Shown: in pieces, positions 22,501-31,883 of the stretch
Layout of the letters: every line of letters starts with the position of its first letter
Position numbering within the stretch: position 1 is the first letter of the stretch
Source: Neospora caninum Liverpool
Lineage: Eukaryota; Apicomplexa; Conoidasida; Eucoccidiorida; Sarcocystidae
Direction of reading: 5' to 3'
DNA length: 64,000 nt
Assembly: GCF_000208865.1 (NCBI RefSeq)
Contig: NC_018397.1
Span: 3,596,001-3,660,000 of the forward strand
Translations under genes and position numbers: made by a program
Notes under the pieces: model-generated
Seen by the model: the letters and a program-made list of their open reading frames with translations, nothing else
Database searches by the model: none
What the model was told of the DNA's origin: nothing

Positions 22501-25500
22501 GTCGACAGTTGCATCCAACGCCGAGAACGTAGGAGAATGGCTTGTCCAGACCTGTGTTTCCCAAACGAGCTCATGTAAAACGCGCATGCACTGGCCCTTT
22601 TCTTCTGCGGGTTCTTCGCTGTGTTTTTTGCGCCCGACACGAGCTCGGCAACGCCCTCGGTGGTGGAGTTGTGTTCGTCTCGCCTCTGGGTAAAAACAAT
22701 GCTCTGTCTCTCACTTCCCTTCTTTCCACACGCGCGCGCGGCTGACGCCTCAGGAGTCCTGCTCCACGCGCTTGTCTCTCGTCTCGCTGTGAGCTTCCCT
22801 CTGTGGAGAGAGACGGCGCCTGCGGATGGTTCCTCTCTTGTTCGCTTCGCTCTGCTGGCGCATGCAGAGAGGCAAATCAAGTGCAGCCTTCCACGCTTCT
22901 GACCTTTTCTTTGCAGGCTTCGACTGGAGCCAAACAGAGCGGCGTCTCTTCCTGGAACTCCGCTGGAACCACGTACGAGGAAAAAGGTAAACTCTCGTCT
23001 CGCGAACCCCTTCCCTTGCCTCTCTATACACAAACAGCTCTCTGTTTACGCACTCCTTCAGCCACATATACATATGTATATATATGTATATGTATATATT
23101 TGTGGCGTATATGTACATATGTGTGTCTAACCGTTCATTCATGCATACACATGTACAGCCATTTCCTTGTCCCATGTGCACAGACCAATGATCGCCTTTG
23201 GTGTGTACTGCTGTCGTTTCTATTAACAAGCACAGACAAGAGTGTCTCTCTGGTTCTCTGTGTGGATGCGTCTTACAGGGTGATTCGTGCCTGCATAATA
23301 CAGAGAATGGTAGAAAGATTCGTATATAGGCAGACCTCCACGTATATATATTTGTGTACGTATATATATATATATATATAGGAGCCATGCGTTCACTCCC
23401 CCCGTTGGGATTCCAACAAAGAGCAGTCTGTGGAAAGCGACGCTTTTCAGGTGTTGGTCCTTCGCTAGACCCCTGTGGCTGAAGGATCTTGCTTCCTTTC
23501 AACCTTTCTTGTCCCGAATTTTTGGCTCTGTTTCAGACGTCTCGGAGTGGGCTAAGAAGCGATTCGAGGAGCGGTTGAAAGAAGCGAAAGTTGTTCGCGG
23601 CAGCGACATCGATTCCCTCCTTCAAAACCCCGAGCAGCTCGTGAACACTCTCCAGGCAAGGCCAACTCCATTCGCCTTTACTCGTATACATATCTGTACA
23701 TATCTGTGCATCTAGAAATACAGATGCATACACAAGTATCTGTGAAAATGCATGATCGGGCACGTGTGGCTGCGTCTGCCTGCTTTCCTGGCGTGTGATT
23801 TGCACATGTATGGGAAGCGAATGACGCTGCTATATATATGGATATACTTTTGTGCATATATATATATATATGTATATATGTTCGGACAGAGGAGCGAAAG
23901 ACAGGAAAGGATTTTCCAAGAGAGGGTCTTTTTTGCTGCGTTCAGGGATCGTCGAAGGGCGGCGAATCCGCGGATCCTCTCGCCTCTTTGCAGAAACTCA
24001 TGGGGCAGTTCATGCATACAGAAATCAAGGTAAGAAAAACCATGGCGCCTAACCCCGCGTTTTTCTCTTTACGCCTTTCTGAACGTTCGCGAGGACGCAC
24101 CTCCGGGATGCAGAGCCTTTCTAGAAAGGCTGAGATTTGCGCGCCACAGCTGCCGATAGAGATGCGCGCCTGTCGCGTCTTGGGGAAGAGCGGCGAGGCG
24201 CGTCGACAAACGGAAAGGTGGTTCGGTGAGCGCGTTCAGGCGCCCTGTTGCAGTCGCGTGTATGTTGATGGGGAAAGTGGTTAATAAAGTGGTTAATGAA
24301 TTGGTCAAGGAAGTGGTTAAGGAAGGGGTTAAGGACGTACTCACGGAGGGGGACTGTTTTTTCTTCGTGAGCGATCGCGAAGCTCTGGTCCGGGGACGGT
24401 GGCAGGAGGACAGTTCTCCTGCTCGAGGGGAGAGGCTGCAAACAACGCCAGTCGCGACAGGGTGTTGAAAGGCAAAAAGGCGTGAGTGGGTGGATCTGCG
24501 TTTTGGATTGGTTTTCGGACCGTTTTCGTTTCTTGCATCGCCGCTCCACTAGTTTTTCTTTATGTCCAGTTCGCTTGTCCTCTGCCTGTGTCTGTCTGTT
24601 CCTCCAGTGCAAAGAGGTGACAGGCTTGACGGGAGATGCGCAGGTCGTCGTGATGCGAGGGACGAAACGTTTCCTGTTTGAATTCGCATGCACCGTCGTC
24701 TTCGAAGTGTCCGGGGAGCTCACGCTCCCAGACAACGGACTCGTGCCGACAGCTGGCGAGAAAGACGACACCAAGTTCTGCTACAAAGGTGCGAAGAAAA
24801 GCGAGCTCAAAAGGGCGACGGGCAGAAACCACGAGACGCCCCAGCGGAAGAAAGCACAGAGACAGGCGAGAACGAGCAGGCGGGGACTTCAGAACGTGGG
24901 GGGGGGGGGGGGGGGGGGGAGGGGAGGGGGAGCGTGGTTTCGCTCTGCCTCGTTCCCAGCTGGTTGCTTTTCGAAGGACAGTCTCCCCGGTTCCAACCGA
25001 GACGCGCGGTTCCCAGTGCTCCTCCGATTGTCTCCGCTGTTGCCGAGAAGTGTACGTACGCTTGAAGACGCCTTGGGGGTTCGCGAACCATCCGTCATGG
25101 TGGAAACGAAGCTGTTTTGTGTTTTTGTCTCTGCTGGGTCCAAAGGAGAGATTTCGCTTCCGGAAGTGAGCAGTGCAGACGGCAAGGGCGAGGCGTGGCT
25201 GACGGGCAGTCGCATCAAAATGAAACAGAAAGTGGATCCTCGCAACCAAGCAAGTAAGCTGGAAGAGTCCGGTCGCCCATCGCGCGCGAGCATTGCAGTG
25301 TACATACAGCACTAGAAGCCCACTGTGTTTGCGTTTCGCGGAGGTTCGGCAGGCACACTGAGTGAATCGTTTCTCTTTCTCCGTAGCATTTGTTTCTGTG
25401 CCAAAAGACAGTCGCGCCAAAGAGGTTCCTTCGTGTGATGTTGCGCCTCCCGGTGTCAAGTGGGCCAGAACTGTCTGTGTGACTTGGAGGACTGTCGTTT

Positions 25501-25668
25501 TTTTTCTCGTCTATCGCTCCGTCTTTTTTGCTGTCGGGTGTCTCCTCATCTCGGGGTCTTTGTCGTCTTTTTGCTGTTCCAGTTGTCGACGAGTGCATCG
25601 ATGCCTTCAAGAAGCAACTGGTTCACCAAATTCACCAATTCCTTGCGGACTTCTCCAAGACAGCGTGA
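19523..25668 (+). CDS. TPR cochaperone fused to AHA1 N-terminal domain
   Basis: AHA1 stimulates the Hsp90 ATPase, and TPR cochaperones often dock the C-terminal tail of Hsp70 or Hsp90. Exons: 19523-19795, 20406-20567, 20864-21028, 21300-21438, 21837-21959, 22296-22528, 22917-22986, 23537-23655, 23946-24029, 24608-24788, 25146-25253, 25583-25668. They sum to 581 codons with phase kept throughout. Residues 1-60 are acidic. TPR repeats cover about 62-200 (GNDVFKSGDIAAAKAKYTEG, ALNSNVAMCCIK, ALYRRGVARSAFGFYGEA). Then comes a charged coiled region, then GYCYFRRDLTEEEKKLN, then the AHA1_N domain from about 378 to the end (EEKDVSEWAKKRFEERL, CKEVTGLTGDAQVVVMRGTK, FCYKGEISLPEVS, IVDECIDAFKKQL). The start ATG has an AAAAAGATGG context. 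Intron 8 begins with GC instead of GT. No signal peptide, so probably cytosolic. The fusion is clear; client and binding partner are inference. Confidence 0.9.
20195..20320. repeat. AT-rich microsatellite in intron 1
   Basis: Alternating TA and GTATAT tracts lie just upstream of exon 2 of the TPR-AHA1 gene. Similar tracts occur in other introns of this gene at 23360-23381 and 23855-23880, and a GT run at 20780-20799. Confidence 0.85.
24276..24337. repeat. 12-bp minisatellite, about five copies
   Basis: Imperfect units of the form AAGTGGTTAAGG repeat in the intron between exons 9 and 10 of the TPR-AHA1 gene. Read in one frame the array gives a valine-lysine repeat, but it sits between a good donor and acceptor and is not needed for a correct AHA1 domain. 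Confidence 0.8.
24898..24919. repeat. Homopolymer G run (22 G)
   Basis: A long G run lies in the intron between exons 10 and 11 of the TPR-AHA1 gene. It is likely to vary between strains and to be miscounted in sequencing. Confidence 0.9.
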
Positions 25669-27278
25669 AAACGCAAACGCGTTTTTCGAATGTGCTCTCA
25701 GTCCTCCCTGGTAGATATTCAAAGCAGAATAGACTTCGGCTGAGATCTACCTCTAGCTAAACAGATGGGCGTAACGAAGTGGACGACTGGGAACGCCTCG
25801 TTTTCTCGCGGTCCGTCCTTCATAGAACCGAGGGCGAGTTGGGGATTTCTGCAGTGTATTTTGACCTCGCGTCGGGGCCCGTATCCCCCCCCCCCTCTCT
25901 CCGGGCGAAGAGGCGTCTCTTTCTTCGCCAGTAAGGGGTATCCAGAGTCCGATTTTCGGTTTGTCTCTTTCCTTGCCGCTTCATGTGCATATATAAGTCT
26001 TCCCGTACATATAAATTTATCTTGTTGATGTATGACACGTGCTTTGATACTGACTCCTATATACAATTCTTCTCTGTCACTTTGTGTATCTGTGGAACTA
26101 CGTGTCCCTCTATGGATGTGCGCGATTGTGCATGCGGCTATGCGCCTGGTTCTACGTTCTTTGCATCGCGGTGGCGTGCACGTGGCGGTTCGGATGGATG
26201 TCGCCGGGTTGGCTGTCCGTGCCTCGCTGTCACGGCGGCTGCTTCTAAGGAATGTGTTCCTCGCCTCTCTCTCGTCTGTGTTCTGTGCTCGGATGTGCTT
26301 ATGTTTCCTCTGGAAAACGCTTGGGATCTACGCTAACGAGTGGCGGGTCTCGGTCTGTTCGGCGCTGTCAGTTCCTCGTTATGCTGACCAGAGCCATGAG
26401 AGGAGTTTCTGCACCGAGTGTTTACCGCAGCAACATCAAAGGTCACCTCTTCATCGACTGAAATCAGACTGCATTGAAAACAATACACGCACCAGAAACG
26501 AACATTGTTCTTGCTGAATTCGCAGTAAAAAGACGCGTCGTGCTTGCAGGCACCCTCTGGCGCCGCGAGAAAGTGAATTAGCGAGGGAAAGATGAGAAAT
26601 CACGGGGATTTGTGTACCCTTGTCGGCCGGAGCGCTCTCGGGAGGATCCTTCCGCGGACCTGAAGATTAGCAGATGAACTAGGGGCACAAAAGGGAGGCA
26701 CAGCGCGTCTTTTTACTTCGCGGTACCTGCTTAGCATGCGGGAGTATGCAGAAACCGGAAAGAAGGCATCCACCTTGGATTTCCCACGAGCAGAATCTCT
26801 CACTGGAACAAACCACTGCTCGTAGCTCAGCGTCGATTTAAACCCCGCCCGGTTGGAACTCGTGGAACAAGCTGTGAATTACGATGGAGCTCAACGACAA
26901 AGAACCTATTCTTCGGTACCCTTGCTCTTCAGTTTCCTGTCATAAGAGGCGCCAGACTGAAAGCTGATACCGGTAACTGGGAGCATCACTGCCGCTGAGG
27001 GAAGCGTAACGCATGTCCCTTTCTGGGCAGTAAGATGGCCTCTCTAATCCGACGGAAGTCCGCTCGGGGTTCCCTTTCACCCCCGATTTTGCCCGCAAAA
27101 TCACTTGGATGTGCGCCGATCATCCTTGAGGCGAGACAGTGAAATCAATCCCCCCCGAGACATAATCTCTTACGGATCATGTGGTTGACGTCAGATTCAC
27201 TTTCGGGACAGCCCTGACGCGGGCGCACAGATACGCCTGAACCTGCGGCTGCCGACCTGTTCCCCAACACTGTTGAGC
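25669..27278. other. Convergent intergenic region, no gene recognised
   Basis: This lies between the end of the rightward TPR-AHA1 gene and the end of the leftward F-box-like gene, so it should contain two 3' untranslated regions. A run of C occurs at about 25889-25898. A 161-codon plus frame at 26032-26517 begins without clear coding character and is judged chance. Confidence 0.5.
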
Positions 27279-29972
27279 TCAAAGTGCCGAGCTTTGGGCG
27301 GTTGCGAAGGCGCTCTTCTTCCTCCGAACAAACAAAATGCTAATTATGGAGGAATTGAAACTACTAGGCAGGTGATTTCCCCCACAGGAAGGAATGTGCA
27401 TTGTCTTCACGACATGAAAACCCTGGTTGCATAGTTTTTCGACAGAGAATGGCGGTGTATCACCTGACACTCCCGTCTCCATCTGCCACGTGTATTCGAG
27501 GGAAAGACGACGATATTCAATGACCTCTGTGTGTGGACAGGCCTTCAGCAGATCCTGAATATACGCGTCTACGGATTGTTTTGTGGCAGAATCGATGAGT
27601 TTATACTCTAGGCGGTTCGAGTCTAGCAGGCGGAGGAACCGGGTTTGAAGTGCGTGGGTTTTCGCCACATGGATATGCTGTCGACAGAGGCGAATCTTGC
27701 CCCAGTGGCAAAGATCAATCTGCAGTCCTAGCAGATTCGGTAAAGGTCCCCCCCTACGAAAGTGTGGTGTTGCACTATGCGAGTCAACTGCCAAGACGAA
27801 GTGTGGTAGAGATGCAATCAGGCCTTCGAAAGGGCGTGCGTCGTAGTCCCACATCATGCGTTTCACTGCGACGGTTGGTAACACAAAGGTGCGCGAACTT
27901 CCCGTCCTCGGAAGAACAGAGGCCGATTCTTCCTCAGAGGCTTGCGTCCCTGCGTCTCCCTCGACTCTTCCTTGGCCACCCGCCGCTCCCCGGCTGCTGC
28001 TGGAAGCCTCACGGCACGGCTGATTCTCGCTTGCGGCACTGCGTTCTGCGTTTTTGAGGAAACCCAGTGCCTCGGCGCATGCAGCCACCACGTCGGCATG
28101 CCACCAGCTACAGACAAATTGTAACCGAGGCGGCCGTTCTATAATATGTTTCCACACACCAACCTCCATCCATTCTGGTCGTGTTATCCAGTCCCGCAAC
28201 ATTTCAACTACGCCACTGGAGACGCCATCGAGGTTGGCGTCGAAACGTTCGATTTCCAAACTCGCGTCTTCAATCGGTTCAACTCTCCTCTCTGGATACC
28301 GGTCCCTGCCATGCTGATCTCTGCGAGAGGCATGGCCTCTCTTGGACAGATGGGGGCGGTGATCCGAGGGAAGGCGGAGACGAAGCGCACGACCAGCGAT
28401 TTCCAGCGGCAAACTCGCTGTGCCTTCGTACAGAGGCCGGACAGCAGGACATAGGTGTCGCACGATGGGCCAAACGGTCGAATCGAAAACGTCCTTCATG
28501 TCGTCGTCTTGGAGAACTAGACGAAGGGTTGCCAAGCTCCCTAAAACCTTCCGGAATTGCCGGTCGCGCGACGACTCCCCAGGCGCCCCTCTGTGGCCGG
28601 CTGTATGTACACCTGGGAAGGCCGCTTCGAGCTCCGTATCGTCCACGTCGGCATCATCCACACACCTTTCCGGAAGACTCTGAATCACTGTAAGCTCTTC
28701 TAGAGAGCTGCCAGGAAATTTTGAATTCTCTGGAGCTCGGAATGTCGAGGAATGGACAGAGGGTGAAGCAGAGATATCCCGAGTTGTCATGTCCGTTTGT
28801 CCATAGGCCGCGCTATCTAAGATACCCTGTAGTGCAAACGGCAACGATTTGAAGCAACAAAGTGTGATGGTCGCTTTCCGGACAACGGGAGCCATTACAG
28901 ACAGGAGGTGAACGATCGTGCAGAGCTCCCGACGACGAATAAACGGCATGAGTTCGAGACCGGGTGTGAGTTCATTTTCGCACAGCTCGTAGTACTCCAG
29001 GTCCTCGCAAGCGGGGAAGCGGCAGTTGGAGAGAAGCTGAGGCCGGGGCTGTAGCATCCTTTCAAACTCCCCCCGGTGCCGCAGGAGATAGGGGGTCCGC
29101 CGGTATGCGCCGGGAGGGACAACCAGGTTCCCGTACAGCGTATCATTCGGTCCCGTTCGACGAAGAAAACTGTGGTGAATACGGAGCCGTTTTACACGGG
29201 GAAAGGTCTTAACGATCCCCTGAAGGTTTGCTGGCGCTGACCAGGCGGCTGTTCGCGTCTGCACTGAGAGACTGTGGATCGATTCCGACACGAGGAGAAG
29301 CTTGCTGAAGAGAGGAATCATGACTTCTGTTGAGTGGACACTCTGGTCCCAATACAACGACAACTCGGAAAGAAGAGGGGGCGGCGGTTGAAGAGATACG
29401 AAATGCCCGAATAGATTGAAGGCTCTCGGCGTCGCAACCCCAGGCAAGCCATCCACTGTCCCCTCTACAGAAGAACTGGAAGGTGCCTCCGCCAACTCAG
29501 TTGAAGCAAACTCTGTTTCGGGTCCTGAAGCAGACGGGGACGCGCCAGGTGACAGAACCGAGTTGACTCTGTCTTTAATTCTTGGGGAAGGATCGGACGT
29601 GTTGGGACCTTCCGAGAGGCTCCTTGCTGGCCAGTCCGCAGGAAAGACAAGACCTCTCATTTGACGGAGCGATGCTGTCGCCTGTTCGGGTCCAAGGCAT
29701 CTTCGGAATGCCTTGCAAACGAGTCGAAGAGACGGGAGTTCATTGAGATAAAAATAACGGAAAAAGAGGGCGTGGAAACCGTCCTCGAGGAGATCCAGAA
29801 GGCCGGGTCCCGGTTCAGGGGACCCCACTAGGGGCCGGGCTGACCCTACGCCCATGGTGGGAAACGCATTCCCTTTCGCGTCGTTCTTTGAGAATGCGGC
29901 CTCTGCTTTCCAGCTGCAATCAACTCCGAAGAAGACCAAGGGAGCAAAGCAACTCAGCAAAAAACAAAGCAT
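27279..29972 (-). CDS. F-box-like, leucine-rich protein with signal-peptide-like N-terminus (paralog 1)
   Basis: A single uninterrupted frame of 897 residues from the ATG at 29972. The frame stays open upstream to 30053, but without another ATG. Residues 1-25 (core LCFLLSCFAPLVFFGVDC) look like a signal peptide or anchor. Residues 58-93 fit an F-box: LLDLLEDGF, then YFYLNELPSLRLVCKAF. The rest has irregular leucine-rich segments (LLSELSLYWDQSVHS, FPRVKRLRIHHSF), a CRFPACEDLEYYELCENE block and a C-terminal block (ACPHTEVIEYRR). Serine-rich and charged insertions separate the blocks. The blocks recur in the same order in the gene at 31884-34007, on the same strand 1.9 kb away. F-box proteins normally supply substrates to SCF ubiquitin ligases in cytosol or nucleus, which conflicts with a signal peptide. 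Function is unknown; a lineage-specific family is inference. Confidence 0.8.
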   Translation of the reverse strand: MLCFLLSCFAPLVFFGVDCSWKAEAAFSKNDAKGNAFPTMGVGSARPLVGSPEPGPGLLDLLEDGFHALFFRYFYLNELPSLRLVCKAFRRCLGPEQATASLRQMRGLVFPADWPARSLSEGPNTSDPSPRIKDRVNSVLSPGASPSASGPETEFASTELAEAPSSSSVEGTVDGLPGVATPRAFNLFGHFVSLQPPPPLLSELSLYWDQSVHSTEVMIPLFSKLLLVSESIHSLSVQTRTAAWSAPANLQGIVKTFPRVKRLRIHHSFLRRTGPNDTLYGNLVVPPGAYRRTPYLLRHRGEFERMLQPRPQLLSNCRFPACEDLEYYELCENELTPGLELMPFIRRRELCTIVHLLSVMAPVVRKATITLCCFKSLPFALQGILDSAAYGQTDMTTRDISASPSVHSSTFRAPENSKFPGSSLEELTVIQSLPERCVDDADVDDTELEAAFPGVHTAGHRGAPGESSRDRQFRKVLGSLATLRLVLQDDDMKDVFDSTVWPIVRHLCPAVRPLYEGTASLPLEIAGRALRLRLPSDHRPHLSKRGHASRRDQHGRDRYPERRVEPIEDASLEIERFDANLDGVSSGVVEMLRDWITRPEWMEVGVWKHIIERPPRLQFVCSWWHADVVAACAEALGFLKNAERSAASENQPCREASSSSRGAAGGQGRVEGDAGTQASEEESASVLPRTGSSRTFVLPTVAVKRMMWDYDARPFEGLIASLPHFVLAVDSHSATPHFRRGGPLPNLLGLQIDLCHWGKIRLCRQHIHVAKTHALQTRFLRLLDSNRLEYKLIDSATKQSVDAYIQDLLKACPHTEVIEYRRLSLEYTWQMETGVSGDTPPFSVEKLCNQGFHVVKTMHIPSCGGNHLPSSFNSSIISILFVRRKKSAFATAQSSAL

Positions 29973-31883
29973 GAAAGGACACAGGACCAGCGGAGCCCCG
30001 CGGCTCCAAGACAAGATGAATCGGCGCGGGGTCTCACGCTTCTCCGTTCTCACTGGAGTGCCCCATGCTTGGTAGCGTCATGATTGATACGGTTCAGACG
30101 TCCGGCTTTCTCACGAAAATTCCAGTGTGTCTCGTGAGTTTCGGCGAGAGTTTCGTCGACTCGCGGCGAAGGCGCGCTTGACCCGCAACTGCTGTCGCCT
30201 CGTGCAGCCACCCTCGACGGGGAGGGGGGGGGGTAAAAAAGAAGAACTTCTCAGCAGGAATGCCGGACACATACATACACTTAGAAAACCTCGGTCTGTT
30301 ATAAAGGACCATAAACTCAACGAAGACTCGGAACCTGGCGAAAAAACTACCAAAAAGATAGAGGAGGAAAGCAACTGTAACATGACGGATAGCGACAAGA
30401 CAAGCTTGACCTCATTTTCTCTCATTGCCGCACATTGTTGAGCGTCAGAGTAACTAACCAGCAACAAGAGCAAGAGTCCTTTTCCTGTAAGTCGCAACTC
30501 ATTTTCATTTCCAATCATCTGCGTAGGTCTAAAATTTCTTGCGAAAGGAAGAACTGCAGCCACATTGCGTCACCTTCTCCCATCCCGCGAGAGTAGTCGC
30601 GCCTGGTTCATCACTTTAGGCCGTCGGCACAGAGCTCGTGCTCACAGGATCAACAGTAAACGACGAGCTGTCCACTTTAAGAGGTCAACATTTTTGTTAG
30701 CAGTAGTTTTCAGTTGCTGTCTGACACAATGCACGATACAAAAAACTGCGTAGTTCCTCAAGATTGTAGCGCGAGGTTGACCCCGCGGACTGATACGAGC
30801 GTCAACCTTGATCAGCTTGGTACACGAGAAGCTTCTACATGAAGTGATGTGGAAAAAAAGAAAACGAGACGAGTGAATTAGGGTTCCACAAGAGCAGTAC
30901 CACTGAAAAGAATATGGTTGCCGCTTTGTTGTTTACGCTGTCTGGTGGCTGGGGGTATCGCCAGTGCGCGCGCGCACGAATACGTGGAGGTCGGGATGTT
31001 CCGACAATATCGTACTCAATGCACATGCAGTGATTTGAATCTAATACTTTAGCTGGTGTACCGGTTGTGTGCCTGAAGGGAAGAGGTACCTGTGGGCACA
31101 TGAACCAGTTTCGCAGAAAGCAATGGGCCTGATGGGTCGGGGGTGCCTTTGTTAAGAACAACTTTTGCCTCTACTGTTTTTACCATGCAACCCAGAGTGC
31201 ATCATGCTGGGGCATGGACATCCTCACCATTCTCGATTCTGAGCGTCACTGCAATGGACCCCCAAAGCAAAATGCAATAATTTTCGGGACTAAGTTCCTC
31301 AGCATTGCCCGTCGTTCACCTCTGTATGTGCAAATCTGTTAGCTCGGGTCATTGTCAACGGCTGGGACAACTTTTATTTTGTGGAGAAGATATTCGCAAA
31401 ACTGTTTTAAGATACCGAATAATATGGAATGCCGTCCAACATATAGGAAAGCGTGCAGTCAAGCTGATGATAGAGAACTCGCGGATGATAAGCTCGGTTT
31501 CCTCGCGCCTCTGCCCCCCACCGCTACAGAGTGCTTTGTGCCATGGCTATCGTGGCAAGTGACGTACATAAGATATGAATCTATTCAAAATTTCTGTCTC
31601 TTCCTGTGGCAAAAACTGCGTGCGTTGTGAGCACTAACGTTTCGCGTTCGACTGCAAATGAAATGATTCAGTGACGAGCTGGAACATAACAAAGGGAATC
31701 AAATTTTCCGGAGATAGACTCCCTGGTCGGCAGAACTATGGTCTTGCATAGGTTCAAAATTCACTTACCCCCTTGTTCACCTTTGAGGGCAACTTCCACA
31801 AAGGAACACGAGGTTCATTAACTACCACGCGGGTGTTAACGCACTCAAGGAAATAACATTTGAGGGTAACGCATGAAATGCAT
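29973..31883. other. Spacer between the two F-box-like paralogs
   Basis: This spacer should hold the promoter and 5' leader of paralog 1 and the 3' untranslated region of paralog 2. Only short frames are present, and I found no degenerate third copy of the paralog blocks. A short GC alternation (GCGCGCGC) occurs near 30967. Confidence 0.5.

Noticed and set aside
21568..22578. 336-codon plus-strand frame
   Set aside because: It runs across introns and exons 5-6 of the TPR-AHA1 gene in the wrong frame; the correct frame gives the conserved acidic and GYCYF segments.
24226..24468. 81-codon valine-lysine frame
   Set aside because: It is produced by the 12-bp minisatellite inside an intron and is not needed by the protein.
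25387..25480. Extra exon between the last two TPR-AHA1 exons
   Set aside because: There is an acceptor, but no good donor keeps phase. Direct joining of 25253 to 25583 gives an intact AHA1 C-terminal helix.
26032..26517. 161-codon plus-strand frame
   Set aside because: It lies in a convergent intergenic region without signal peptide, domain or splice context; leucine/arginine/valine-rich chance frame.
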